DNA of 64,000 nucleotides from Terebella lapidaria (Eukaryota > Annelida > Polychaeta > Terebellida > Terebellidae), in contig OX424558.1 in assembly GCA_949152475.1 (NCBI GenBank), positions 31,320,651 to 31,384,650 of the forward strand, written 5' to 3'. Shown one piece after another: positions 1-11,575 of this stretch (positions are counted from its first letter, which is position 1; the number at the start of each line of letters is the position of its first letter). The position numbers and the translations under genes are program-made. The notes below the pieces were generated by a model. That model was given only the letters and a program-made list of their open reading frames with translations, was not told the DNA's origin and made no database searches.

Positions 1-129
1 ATTTGATGAAACCGAACGTAATTGTCATTATCGATTAACGTGGGTAACTCCGTGCATTTTAGGATTTCAGGCCAAAGATATACATACTTGATCATACAGA
101 TGTCCCGAGATACATATTGCTGCGGGTTT

Positions 130-1000
130 GTGATGTTCATACTGATATGGTTGCAGTTAACCTAACAATAAAGTGATATGTGTGCCCATACATCATCATT
201 GTTATAAGATAATGTTCAGATTGTATTTTGGTTATATGGCCGCCGTTAGTCGAGCTGGAAGAAATAATATACTTTGATGCTCGTCCAAAAAACATTAAGT
301 TCCCATCCGTGTCATGATTTTCACATTCACCCTGAATTTGAGTTGACGTCAATGAGAGAAAACGTGTCACGATATCTAAGGTGACCTTTGCATCATACAA
401 ACAATGATAATTTATCATTATGTTACGGGGAAAGGGCCATTCAAGCTTTTATACACACGTTACATGAGATCTGTCCTCACTATGGGACACTTAGCCTCAT
501 ATCACGTTTATCTAAGAGCAGACACGTCGCACTCTAATTGATCAATTTCACGGGGTTTTGTGTAATTCTGTCCGGTCAGTTTCCACGAATTGGGACGCTC
601 TCTGACAATGATCCGGCCATGTGAGATGCATCAATTAGCAGTCCAAGGTCGGTCATTTGCGGTAAATTACATCACCTCAAGGTATTGTAATGGTAGAACT
701 TGCGATGAAAGGAGATCTGTGTTTTTATCTAATGAAATATCGGACTGTTCAACCAGATATTATTGATGCATCATCGTAGAAAAATACCAAAGTAATGCAT
801 TCGGAAGTAAAATAGACGAAAAATGCTTGTCAAATATGAGCAACATTCATAGTGATGTAACTCTTGATACCTCCTCCAATTCTGTATTATGCAATAAACA
901 TAGAACCAGTAACCAAGTACTAAGTATTCCGAGCGAACAAAACCAAGTCCGTTATCCTATCTCAAAGTCCAGGGTCAATAATACCTTCCCTTGAATTTGG
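130..1000 (-). repeat. Diverged, rearranged copy of the repeated 0-25 kb segment
   Basis: Three pieces match other parts of the window. The GACGTCAATGAG stretch near 346 matches 16,531 and 23,296 in the same orientation. Block 905-985 matches 16,788-16,855 in the same orientation, and its minus strand still reads like the protein fragment at 16,564-16,875 but with a stop. Block 425-665 is the inverted complement of 10,520-10,700 and 13,960-14,110. The inverted block beside direct blocks shows a local rearrangement. No intact gene is visible; the 93-codon minus-strand frame at 137-418 is at most a degraded exon. Confidence 0.6.
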
Positions 1001-2319
1001 AATATATATCTTAATGGTTAGGCAGAGTCTAAGGGAACAAGTAGGGATAATTTTAAAAATATTCTTAGGCAAAACTTGTAGCTTTTATTATATTTTCAAT
1101 TTGCTATTATTCGACTTGGACGTACGAAGAGGCATTCTGGTAAATTTATTGCGATTAGCTGATTATTGTCGGCGGTTGGATGACAATTATCTTCAATGCC
1201 GTGTTTGATATTGCTGCGCATCGGGAAACAGCAAATGAATATTAGGATTCCTTTGCACTCGTTGACATGGTGCTTCTTCTCTCTGGTATCAGCTGGGGAC
1301 TTGGGTTGTGCACTACTTGACGCGTGAAAGCACACGTACTTGTCATTCACTGTAGAGTCACTTGAACTGTGTTATGGAAATCATTAGCGAAAATCCTAAG
1401 ATTTTTTATTCTATTTGACATTGAATGCAGTACCATTCAAGACGAGAAATCATCAATAAATATAAAGTTAGAACGGCCAATACAAATTGAATACAAACTA
1501 TCGGTGCTATCCACGTTTTTCTGAGGTAGAATTTGTCAACAGTCCTGTATCGAGTGTATTGATGGGTATAAACATGGATCTCCACTCATTCTCTCTCTCT
1601 CTCTCTAGTGATCTGATCCCTGTAGTTCGGTTGAAAAGCCAAAAGTCATCGCCTTTGCCTCACTTGAACGATTCGCTATCGCTACAAAGGTGACATGAAA
1701 CACGCAACGAAGACACACTCGCTTTTCACCAGGCACGTTCTCACATGTGGTGTGTCACAGGTGTGTCTATTGGATGATGATCAGTTGTGTGATGTGATTG
1801 GCTATGAACTACCTTGGAATGTTGCCTACGTGACATGATATATCGAGTTTTTCATGTATTTTTAACTCCATTTTGTGATACTCCTGTGGTATTCCTCGTC
1901 TGGTCATGGTGGACAGGTCTCCATATACTGGATTTGTTGTGGTCGCACCTCTGCCGTGTCTGACTTAATAATCACTGTCTGTGCCTTCGTCACCGGAATT
2001 TGGTTCTTAGTCTCTCTAATATTTCTCGGTAATTTTGATATGAGTTCAAATGGAAGACAGCAGTAGCTAATATGGTATCCATGTTTTCCATAGATACATA
2101 TTATTATCTCAAATTATCTTCCACATATATATACAACTCGTCTATGTGAAAACTGTAAATAATTATATTCTTTTCTCCATGAAGGAAGTTATGAATCACA
2201 TTGATAATTCGATAGCATTATATCTGGTGAGAAGCATATTGCCACAAAATCTGGCAGCGTATTATTTCACGGTATGGAAGTTCATTATAAGTATTGTGTG
2301 TTGATAGAGACATTACTGG
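1001..2319. other. No supportable gene
   Basis: AT-rich sequence with only short open frames and a small CT-rich run near 1,593. I see no recognisable protein, RNA gene or element. Confidence 0.5.
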
Positions 2320-2703
2320 TTACGGTTTGCAGCGTTCTTGAAGTCTATTTGTGAAACTGTTAGTAATGCATGATGGCTTGATGCCTTTTGTGAATAAAGA
2401 ATTGTTCACATAGTTTAGTTGATCCAGACATTTCATTCTGTGCGAACACATATTACACTTTGGGAAAAATATGAGGATTGTTGTGATATTACTTCGATGT
2501 TGTACATACTGTAACTGGTATCTTAAGCTTTTATTCAAGTACAAAGTTGAGGAATCTTGTACAATGTTATAAAACATCGGGTGATTTATCCCAGCTTTAC
2601 TAGAGGTAATTAGGAATAGCATGGTCACGATGATAAAAAATATTATGCCATTTCCTAATAACTGCAATACGCCTAAGTTCTTAAGATTCACTGTTGTCGC
2701 CAT
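2320..2703 (-). CDS. Candidate secreted or membrane protein, 127 codons, unrecognised
   Basis: An open frame of 127 codons starts at an ATG (2,703-2,701) just downstream of a TA-rich tract that could serve as a TATA region. Residues about 8-37 form a long hydrophobic stretch (GNGIIFFIIVTMLFLITSS) typical of a signal peptide or signal anchor. The rest is polar, with five cysteines and several N-x-S/T sites (NKS, NIT, NNS), as expected for an extracellular domain. A consensus splice donor (GTAAGT) lies on the same strand about 70 bases upstream of the ATG, near 2,773, so an upstream non-coding exon is possible. No family is recognised. It could be a chance frame in AT-rich DNA; the signal-like start and the absence of stops are the only support. 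Confidence 0.3.
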   Translation of the reverse strand: MATTVNLKNLGVLQLLGNGIIFFIIVTMLFLITSSKAGINHPMFYNIVQDSSTLYLNKSLRYQLQYVQHRSNITTILIFFPKCNMCSHRMKCLDQLNYVNNSLFTKGIKPSCITNSFTNRLQERCKP

Positions 2704-3540
2704 TGCGACAATCCTTTCATCTATATATATATATATTTCTATGTAATGTATCTATGTACAGCACTTACCCACGAATAAGATGCTCATTTGTATCTTCAAG
2801 TCCATCAAACTTCATAGTCAGAGTCACGAATGCACTCGGCACAGTAGTGAAGTTCTGTTTGAAGTTTCACAGAAAGAATTTTTCAGCGGTGAGAAATTAT
2901 TTTGCAAGATGTAAATGGCTCGAATCACACACATACTAGTACTTTGGTATCACACAACTTTTTTCACCGATCCTTCTTATAATATATTTTGGCTACCATG
3001 GGGGAGATGAGCGATCCAAGTTCAATGGAACTCATAATCGTTGCAAGGGTAGCCATGGGGGAGTACAATGTGTAAATTGGCTAAAAAAAGTCCATGGTAA
3101 TGGTAATTTCAAAGCATGATAGCTCTTTTCACTTTTCAATGTAACCGAGGGTCAAAATCAAGGTCACCACTAACGTTATCATGTCTGACTTCTCATTTGA
3201 ATGTTCTGATATCTAAGCAATATCCTCAAGAAGAGTGCTGATACATGTTTGTATCATACCACCACTGACAGTACGACAAGAGTTTGACGATGTAAAAACG
3301 CAACATCATACACTTTTGGGATAAGAAATCAGCAAACAGATTAAAAATATTTACAGCTCATAATATAGGGAGGAAGTTATTGGACTAATCACTCGTCCGG
3401 TAACTCAAACAAGAGTTGTTTTAAAAAATAAGGTGGAAATCTCCAATCATATGAATATACATGTTGTGAATGATGTTTGGATGCGTCAAGATTGACCAAC
3501 GTGGTCAAAGAGTTTCCCGACCGGAAGAAGAAATTGAGAA
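2704..3540. other. Degenerate interspersed repeat, no gene
   Basis: Contains a repeated GGCTACCATGGGGGAG-like phrase at about 2,991 and 3,048, and AAGGTCA-type phrases that recur elsewhere in the window (8,740, 57,660, 58,110). No coding signal. Confidence 0.4.
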
Positions 3541-4231
3541 CTACGGTGGCTCATATTCGCCAGATTGAGGCATACAAAATTTATTTTACAGCGTTATTAC
3601 ACTCTAATTTAAACCGTTCAACCTTTTATCATCTTTCCATTGTCGTGGTTTGTAATACACATATCTAGATCAGAGTAATTTTGAGATTTCCCTGCATATG
3701 ATTGAGCTGATGAACCAGCAGGTCCGATGATGCATCTGGCAGTGTAAATTAGAGTGTTATTATGCTTTAATTTAGAGCGTTATTACGCTGTAATTAAGAG
3801 CGTTAGTACGCTGTATTAGAACGTTATTGCGCTGTAAATTAGAGCGTAATTACGATGTAAAATACAGCGTTGTAACCCTTTAATACAGCGTAGTAACGCT
3901 CTAATACAGCGTTATAACGCTCTATTAAAGCGTAATTACGCTGTAAATTAAAGCGTAATTACGCTATAAATTAAAGCGTTATAACGCTGTAATAGAGCGT
4001 TATAACGCTGTAATTTACAGCATAATAATTGTCTAATTTACAGCGTAATTACGCTCTAATTTACAGCGTTAATACACTGTATTAGAGCATTATAACGCTG
4101 TATTAAAGCATATTTACGCTGTAAATCAGAGCGTTATTATGCTGTAAATTAGAGCGTTATAACGCTGTATTAGAGTGTTATAACGCTGAAAAAAATGCAT
4201 TCCTCCAACTGGCGAATATGAGTCACCGTAG
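3541..4231. mobile_element. Foldback/MITE with palindromic minisatellite core
   Basis: The ends are inverted repeats of about 45-50 bp: the left begins CTACGGTGGCTCATATTCGC at 3,541 and the right ends with its near-complement at 4,231. Between them (about 3,585-4,190) lies a tandem array of ~21-23 bp units built around GCGTTATAACGC, itself a perfect palindrome, separated by TGTAAATTAGA-like linkers. No coding sequence. A target duplication could not be defined because the next foldback begins 5 bases downstream. Confidence 0.7.
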
Positions 4232-4236
4232 AAAAC

Positions 4237-4596
4237 TATGGAATTCCGATTACGAACCGCGAGCTGCGAGCTGCGACCTGCGTACTGCGAGCTGCGACCT
4301 GCGAGCTAGTATAGAAACGAGAAATGGCATTATAGGCTAGATATGGCTTATACCGTAGTAAACCATGGTTTAATACGGAAAATGTATATAGACCTACCAA
4401 ACATTTAGGTTGTATTTTGTTGCACACAGGTAGCACTTTGGTAACATGAGCTCGCAGGTCACAGTTTAACCTCGCAGGTCGCAGTTTTACCTCGCAGGTC
4501 GCAGTTTTCACCTCGCAGGTCACATTTCTGTATCAGTTTATAGCTCGCAGCTCGTAGTACGCAGGTCGCAGCTCGCGGTTCGTAATGGGAATTCCA
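4237..4596. mobile_element. Foldback element with 8-bp flanking duplication (hAT-like MITE?)
   Basis: Terminal inverted repeats of about 60 bp start TATGGAATTCC at the left and end GGAATTCCA at the right. They are made of alternating 10-bp units, GCGAGCT and GCGACCT types; more units of the same kind occur inside (4,448-4,520). TAGAAAAC occurs immediately left (4,229-4,236) and right (4,597-4,604), giving a possible 8-bp target duplication as made by hAT transposases. A shorter reading (6-bp GAAAAC, or TA as in Tc1/mariner) is possible because the ends contain TA. No coding capacity. Confidence 0.65.
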
Positions 4597-4599
4597 TAG

Positions 4600-5063
4600 A
4601 AAACAGATAGGGAAAAACTAAAAAGGGGAAAATAATATACTGACAAAACCATGGGACAATCTGTGCATAAATGTCAAACAGAGCACAGGCATTGCAGAAT
4701 CGTTTGGAGAGATCAAATCGACTGCAGCACCCCGCGTGGGGATCCTTTGACGGGAGAGAAGCTTCATTCAGACGCTCCGACACAAACAGCCAGCCACGGG
4801 CCATTCGTGGCTCAGAGAATCAGAGCGGCAGTGCCTCGGCTTGACGACAGCTTGTGCCACTCGCTGGCGAACCGAGAGGTCTACATCAGACGGCTGGCTG
4901 GCTGGCTGGGATTGGACTGCAGCCGGGACTGTGTGAGATCGACGCACAAGTGTGAATTTTCCTGGGCCATTTCGGTATACAGGATTGGTTGTAAACCAGG
5001 CATTTAAAGGGCTAGAATCACTGAGACCTTTCGCCAGAGGAAAGAATCGAATACGTGTTCAAA
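4600..5063 (+). other. Upstream region of the globin gene
   Basis: Somewhat more GC-rich than its surroundings. It has a long but unconvincing open frame (4,651-5,007) with no recognisable protein. A TATA-like ATTTAAA lies near 5,001, about 60 bases before the globin ATG. This may be the promoter and 5' leader, but nothing else supports that. Confidence 0.25.
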
Positions 5064-5736
5064 ATGGGAGGCGTATTGTCTGTAAAGACTAGTGACTTTA
5101 CGTCTGGAATAAAGTTGATTGACGGAAAACCCTGTGTGGATACCCCCGAGTTCTCACAGAGAGAGAAGGAAATAATCACCAGCACGTGGAAAGTGATTGA
5201 AAGCAAATCAGGCGAGGCAGCAGGGGATATTTTTCTGCGCATATTCGAGCTGCGACCTGATGTGAAAGCATTCTTTCCATTCAGCAAAGCCGTGGGTGAT
5301 GCACTCGTTAACCACCCATACTTCAAAGGACATTCCGTAAGATTCCTCAATGCCATTGGAATGACAGTCATGAACCTGGACGCCTTGGATGTTATACATA
5401 TACCTAACCTGAATAAACTCGGTCGATACCACACAAAAATCCCCGGATTTACTCATGACATTTTCGAGGTGTTTTATCACTCTATGAACTATGTCTGGGC
5501 CAAACATCTGGGCCGAGCTTAGAAACGCCGAGACCAAACGAATCTGGTGTGTGATATTCAAGTTTATTGTCGGTCAAGTAGAGCTGGGATATCACGAAGC
5601 TCTGGCAGAGGAACAAAGTGTGAAACGGCGTACTGAAGCCAATGGTCATGTGGCTGGAAATGCCCAGTCCATGGATGGGGTCGCATCTACGAATGAATCT
5701 GTTTCCACCTCATCTGACGCATCGGAAATCTCGTGA
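5064..5736 (+). pseudogene. Globin (globin X-like, N-myristoylated), intronless, one frameshift
   Basis: Haem-binding globin. The ATG at 5,064 is chosen over upstream GTG because it gives MGGVLS, a perfect N-myristoylation signal (Gly2, Ser6) as in membrane-attached globin X proteins, and has A at -3 and G at +4. Helices A to G are continuous: Trp42 (A12), Phe70/71 (CD corner), His90 (distal E7) and His123 (proximal F8, in GRYH). The frame ends at 5,522 after KHLG. The H helix (LRNAETKRIW...VELGY) and a Ser-rich tail continue in the +1 frame to 5,736. Removing one base near 5,507-5,516 gives exactly the family spacing between the LG and the H-helix Trp. No splice sites flank the break, and the usual globin introns (B12, G7) are absent, suggesting a retrocopy. 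It could be a real lesion or a sequencing error. Family globin: near certain; globin X: likely. Confidence 0.88.
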
Positions 5737-6269
5737 GATTAGTTGATTGCAATGCCTGACGGAATACACTTTAGCTGTACACTTCGAATTGCTGCAACGT
5801 TTTGATTTTGTTTTGGAACATGGGCATCAATCTAGGAATATTTGGCTATGCAAAATGACTTTATTAGCCAATTTATTGTAATAGTCAGGGATTTCTTCAA
5901 AACGATTTGTCAATTTTTAAGGCAATACAATGTACATAATGTATACTGCGAGAGTTTGTCTAATGTAGAAAATATGTAGGGAGGAGCCTTGATGTCATTA
6001 CCGCTGGTTGGGATGACAATCAACCTAAATGAAAGTTTGGTTAGGCAGTATGTCTGTCTAACTTGACATATTGGCATGTCAGACATATTGGTAGTTTTGC
6101 ATGGATAAATCATGTGTGGATGAGTGTAAATCTGTGTTGCTTTAGTAATTCACTCGCTCATTATGATAGTCTGTTTCTAGATTCATTATCTCACATGGTA
6201 TGAAGCTAATCTCCTGTCAAAGGATTTTCCCCAAAAGTTTTCGAACTTTGCTCTCTAAGAACAGGTACA
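5737..6269. other. 3' flank of the globin gene, no feature
   Basis: AT-rich DNA with no clear AATAAA signal and no gene. Confidence 0.4.
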
Positions 6270-7560
6270 AATATTATCTTCGCCCCCGTAGGGGGGGGGG
6301 GGGGGGAGGGTATTGCATTTGGGTCCGTCTGTTTCTTTGTCTGTCTGTCTGTCCGCGCACATAACCCGGACACAAATGGTTCAATCGATGTTAAATTTAT
6401 AGAGATGAAGCGGTATGGCAGTGGCTCGGTCCTCCTCAAAATCAGATGAAAACAGTTGTCATGGCAATGGAAAAGTCGCATAGTTGGTTATAACTCCGGT
6501 TCTACATGATATTATTTTTTTCAGCTATTTTTTTTAAGTGAGGGGGGGGGGGGGGATCAAGATTCAGGTTATTTTTTGCCAGCGACTTTTCAGTGCAAAT
6601 GTCTGCGCACATAACTCGCAGACAAACTATCCAATCGATCTGAATGTAATAGGACTGAAGCGCTAAGGTAGTGGATCGGTCCCCTTCAAATATTGTCAGA
6701 ATTTGATAAAATCAAAAATGAAAATCATAATTGGCTATATCTCCTGTTTCAATGAGTATTAATTTTTCTGGATATTTTTTCGTATTTTTTTTGGCCAATT
6801 CCCGATCGTATGGTGTATGATGATTGGTCTTCAGACCAAAGCTCCCCATTATCGCCTGAGGTCGAAAATTTAGTGGTCACGATTTTACGACCTTTGAGTG
6901 TTCTGAGATTCAAGGCCATGTTGTGAGACAAGTTTTCAATCTTTTACATCCAGAAGATGTACCTTGATGATATGAACAATTCAGTGGAATTTTACAGCTC
7001 AATATCGAGCGACAAGGTCAAGGTCACAGAAAAGATCAAAATCAAAAAGTTGCATTAACTCTGTTTACACTCATGATTATTTTTCTCTCTTATTTTTCTA
7101 TAGTCAATTCTCTATCATTTGCTTTATGACCGATGGTCGTATGATCACAATTCACTATTATCGCCCCAGGTCGAATATGTAAGGGTCATCAGCTGAAATC
7201 ACCGATTCGTAATATTTCAAGTGGTAGTAATTCCAAAGCCACTGAAGATATTCATAGAATATTGAAAATAAAGTATGCTGTATAAATCTGAGAGAGCTTG
7301 CAAAGTTTGAGAGGTCAGTATTAGGAATTCAGGTTGTGGTCGAGAATATGGTCAAGATAGAAAAATCGCAAGAGATCTACTTTTATTGAAGGTTACTCTC
7401 CGATTATTTGTGTATTTTTGCTATGGCCAATTCGGGACCACTTGATATATGAACAATAGTCGTATGACCAAAATCCCCAATTATCGCCCAAGTGGAAAAT
7501 GTATGGATCATCAGCTTTAATTTTAGTAACTAAATCTGAAGGGCCGAGGGTCTGCAATCT
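6270..7560 (+). repeat. Degenerate tandem ~230-330 bp repeat block with poly-G runs
   Basis: At least four related units follow one another. Each carries phrases such as GCACATAACYCG, CAATCGAT, 'gactgaagcg..ggtagtgg.tcggtcc' and CAATTC..GATCRTATG..TGACC. Two units begin beside long G runs (6,292-6,306 and 6,542-6,555). The same kind of sequence, with AAGGTCAAGGTCAC phrases, recurs at 8,700 and 57,900. Non-coding interspersed repeat of unknown family. Confidence 0.5.
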
Positions 7561-10519
7561 CTGATTGTCTCGTTTGAATTGTACTTACTGGATTACAGAG
7601 TGTAAGATACATTTGTAGAAGTGATACTGCATTTATATACTAAAATATCGCCGTCATCGTCAATTTCACATTTTGTGCACCCATCCTGATTATGATACAA
7701 AATATATGCCAATTTTCATGAAATTCTATTCAAAAACGGCAGAGATATGGATCTAAGATAAAATAGAATATGGTACCTGTATATTTCTTCTGTAGCATTT
7801 CTGATCCCTCGTGTTAATTTGATGGTGATCAACTCCTAGTATATACATGATATATGCATTGATTTGTGATTTACAACGACTAAATAACTAGTAAGCTACA
7901 ATTGTTAACTACTACCATTGGTAATTTCCTAGCAATATTTGATGAAACGATGATGCTTATGAGACATTGTCCTTCAACAATGTTCAGCACTAGACTTATA
8001 TATTCTTATGTTCATTCCAAAACTACTCATCTATATAATGTTGAATCTAGGTAAGTAGATATTTATCAAAATGTCCCGACGTGTGAGCCAGTCTGGAGAT
8101 TCAATCTGGAGAACAAATGTTGAATCTGGAGAGAAGATTGCGGCAACACCAACAAAAACCCTATTTAATGCATTTCCTCACCATTTCCTCTGTGCATTCA
8201 ATACGTACTTGTTCGGCATGTTTTTGCCACCACCCCTACCACCAAACCAATCCATCATATCCTTCTGAAATCTACTATGCTCGAATATTTGTATGTTGCA
8301 AACTTTCAGAGATTCAACTGTGAACCTCAAAGATGAAATTTTGCATGGACGACGGACCCACAAATTTACCAATTAGGTTATCTGGCAATAATCTAACTCT
8401 TGCCCCAATGTTAAGTTTCAGTCCAAAATGAGATCTAAATACATTCCAACAAATCCAGGGCTTTTATCATGTTTATGCTCATACAGAATGGACCTATTGC
8501 GGTGACTTGGTGTCGGAAGACATTGTCGGTGTATATTAGGTAAATATGTTTAGTTTGAAGCAAACTATAACAAACAGCGAATAATTTTTGTGTGTGTGTG
8601 GGTAGATTGCCAAGTGGGGGTAGATTGGGTAGGTCATCCAATTGATTCCTAAGCACCAAAGTTGATAATGAGCGAGATACTACCCATTTTGTTCTCTGAC
8701 TTTGAAATGTATGTATCAACCTATACAAAAATCAGGTGAGAGGTCAAATTCAAGGTCACGAGAATATTCAGCATGTATCATTTCCTATATGTCCACAATT
8801 GATTCCTAATCTCTGATCTCGATATTAAGTGAGATATTGGCAATAATGTGTCCCATTATAAAGCATAGTGGTCAGACAGTTTTTGAGAAAATGATCGCCA
8901 AAGTCCAAAATTGGACATTTTTCGTCAAAAATGGCTGCCATTTTGAAAAAATTGCGAAAATAAAAAACTAAAAAATATCTTCTCTTGAAATATTTTAAGG
9001 TATTTTTCTCCAACCAATTTTTCTCGATCAATATTATTGTAATAATTGTAACATACACTAGTCATGTATGTTAAAATACACTAGTCATCCAGCCCCAGCC
9101 GTCGTGAAACAGCCTTCAGTGTTTTATATCACAGTATACTTTCATTAAGGGAAGTAACTCATTGTAACACAAGTGACAGGAATCTTCGCCGTTTCCTGTT
9201 CCACTCGTGCCCGTTTCCTGCGTTTCAACCAACGACATTGTATCGTATAGCAGGTCATTTATGGATTGTTACAGTTTTCACGAATGATATTTTGCTGGCA
9301 ATCCATAATAGCTTCTAAGCTAAGTTTGTGTTTATGTCCTACTCCCAAAGCGTTCGCCATAAATTATTTTGTCACATCAATTCTAATTGCAAATATTCAC
9401 TTACCGGTGCCACTGTGATGTCCTATACATCTTTTGTTAATACCGGCTCTATAAAAATCACCATATATGGGTAATTACATAAAACCAGAAAGAGCTGATA
9501 GAAAACACATCAATATTGTGATTTTTGGAACAGAAACGAACGAAACAAAACACACCGGTATCATCAGGTCACGAAAGACATCAATATAAATGTCAAGTAC
9601 AGTGATAATCGCACATCATTGAAGTAGATTGTCTGCAATACACTTGACCAACTTACCTCAAATTGTTTCGTTTGAGACGTTTGTATTTCACAAGTGTCAA
9701 CGATTCTCGAGACCAATGTTGGACATCCCATGATTGTCCGCATGAAAATTAAACACGATATTGTTTGCACACTTTTGATATACAGGAATAATTGACCCCA
9801 TATGATCTTGGGAAAAGCAAGGAGAATCCAGTCATGAATAAAACAAGACGAGACCATGCACAAATAATTTAAGCTGGCATGTAGATTGCTCTATGGTCTA
9901 CCGCCATCCATTACATACTGTGTTACTGTGATAGTGTGATTCTACTATGAAAGTACTCGCAACGTCCGCCACTTAGTGTAGCAGGTTTTCATTACTATCC
10001 AGTACATCTATATTAACTTGCTCTCAGCAGAATCTTTTGCACCACAACGACTCAAGGTAACATTCAAATCATAGTAGTTAGGTCCGAAAATTGACAGAAG
10101 CGACAATCTATGGCGGTATTTCCCAGATGACAACTGAACATACCATCATACGTTTTATCACAAACTAATCATACCATCATAACACCGTGATATATATGGT
10201 CTTCTGAATTGTATCATAGAAAAAAAAAACAATACTAGCTAGATTTTTTACACTACAATAGTTAACGTGTTATCACCTACTGTTTGTGTTAATAGAAAGA
10301 CTACACCAGGTAATACATTATGGGTTCAGTTGTCTTTGAGTTTAACCAAGTAATGTGGAGTATCAGTGCAGGATACATTTGTCTGACACATACGTGTGCT
10401 CTCTGCTAAATTCTCATTGAACAATTTATATATTTATATATTTTCCACTAATATCTTTTAGTTAAAAAAGTTATCCCATTCAACCGCCTCATATTCATAG
10501 AGTTACACCATTATAGACA
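7561..10519. other. Intergenic DNA, no gene recognised
   Basis: Only short frames on either strand. The phrase around 8,890-8,945 (TTTTTCGTCAAAAATGGC) recurs at 58,079, marking a dispersed repeat. The 99-codon minus-strand frame at 9,564-9,863 has no recognisable domain or plausible splice context. Confidence 0.4.
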
Positions 10520-10870
10520 GCCCTGGACTGTAATTGATGCATCTCACATAGTCTTATCATTGCGGGAAACGTTCTCAATTCGTACAAATTGACCCCAGAG
10601 AATTGCACAGAACCCCGTGAAATTGACCAATTAGTGTGACGTATCTGCCCATAGATGCACGTGATATGTGGCACAGAAATGTCTCTTAGTGAGGCCAGAT
10701 CTTACACAACGTATGCATAAAGGTTTAATTGCCCTTATCAGGATAGCAGTTTACCATCGTTTGTATAGGTCACTTTGGACGAATCGTGGTAGTTTTTGAT
10801 CAATATGCCACCCTATTCAGGAAATGTGTGAAAACCCTGACCCTGCAGGGAACATATTGGTCCCTGAATG
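10520..10870 (+). repeat. Conserved block A of the repeated segment, copy 1
   Basis: Carries ATTGATGCATCTCACAT, then GACCAATTAG and GGTCACTTTGGA in the same order and spacing as at 13,960-14,340. It also matches 21,345-21,450, 24,755-24,850 and, inverted, 425-665. Non-coding in every copy. Spacing of successive plus-strand copies is about 3.45 kb (10.5 to 14.0), about 4.0 kb (14.0 to 21.3 after removing the Naiad insertion) and 3.4 kb (21.3 to 24.7). Confidence 0.7.
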
Positions 10871-11009
10871 GACATCAACGTACACTATTTCTCAAAGTTT
10901 TACTAACTTTATTTATATGAAAAAAACCATTTGGCGACAACACCACATATTGACGATACCTTATGATGTGTCACGTCCGAGCATCACAAACCCTTTAAAG
11001 TCAACATAT

Positions 11010-11285
11010 CATGTTGCATTTTGTGTGTGTATTGGTACACGGATTATTGCCCGAGAGAGATTGTCTCACGAGGGGAATAATCCGCTGTGCCAATATACAC
11101 ACAGGGTGGTATTTATAATATTATACCGAATTTCGGTTTTCATAAAACGTCATTGAAAAACGCAACCCATGATTCTGCCGGTTAGTATATCAAATTAGCG
11201 TATTACTTCACGTGTATTGGCCAATCACAGAGCGTGATTCTTACATGAGGTATAATATATCACAATACCAACCGGTTATGTTACT
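11010..11285. repeat. Dispersed repeat with internal hairpin (copy 1)
   Basis: TTGGTACACGGATTATTGCC at about 11,030 is followed within 75 bases by its near-complement GGGGAATAATCCGCTGTGCC, then a tail with GCCGGTTAGTATATCAAA and CAGAGCGTGATTCTTACA. The same layout occurs at 37,330-37,690, so this is a mobile or amplified repeat. Confidence 0.6.
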
Positions 11286-11289
11286 ATTA

Positions 11290-11575
11290 CACATTAGCCT
11301 CTAACAGTAGCGTATGTCGAGTACATGAATTTTCTGCAACACGTGGCTATACGTTGAAAAACGTTATGGATACGTGGGACATACGTAGCATTCGTTTTAT
11401 GTCATACGCTGACATACGCACTAGCCGAGAAAAGTCTTTGAGCATGCACAACATTTTGAACGTATGTTTCACAGGTTAGGCGTACGTTGGACGTACGTTA
11501 TACGTATGTTAGGAATACGTTGAACAACGCTAGACCTGCGTCGGTGACACGCCGAAATACGCTGGGTGAACTTAT
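11290..11575. repeat. Short-period TACGTTG-type minisatellite
   Basis: Irregular 10-13 base units built on TACGTTG/ACGTATG, many of them palindromic (TACGTA). No coding potential. Confidence 0.5.

Noticed and set aside
3720-4190. CRISPR-like regular array of palindromic units
   Set aside because: The genome is eukaryotic, the spacers are not unique, and the units lie inside a foldback with inverted ends; a minisatellite.
4651-5007. 118-codon frame upstream of the globin
   Set aside because: No domain, no splice link to the globin, and composition explained by a more GC-rich stretch.
5018-5561. Long minus-strand frames over the globin
   Set aside because: Shadows of the globin reading frame on the opposite strand.
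9564-9863. 99-codon minus-strand frame as an exon of the repeated family
   Set aside because: No similarity to any other copy was found and no splice sites fit.
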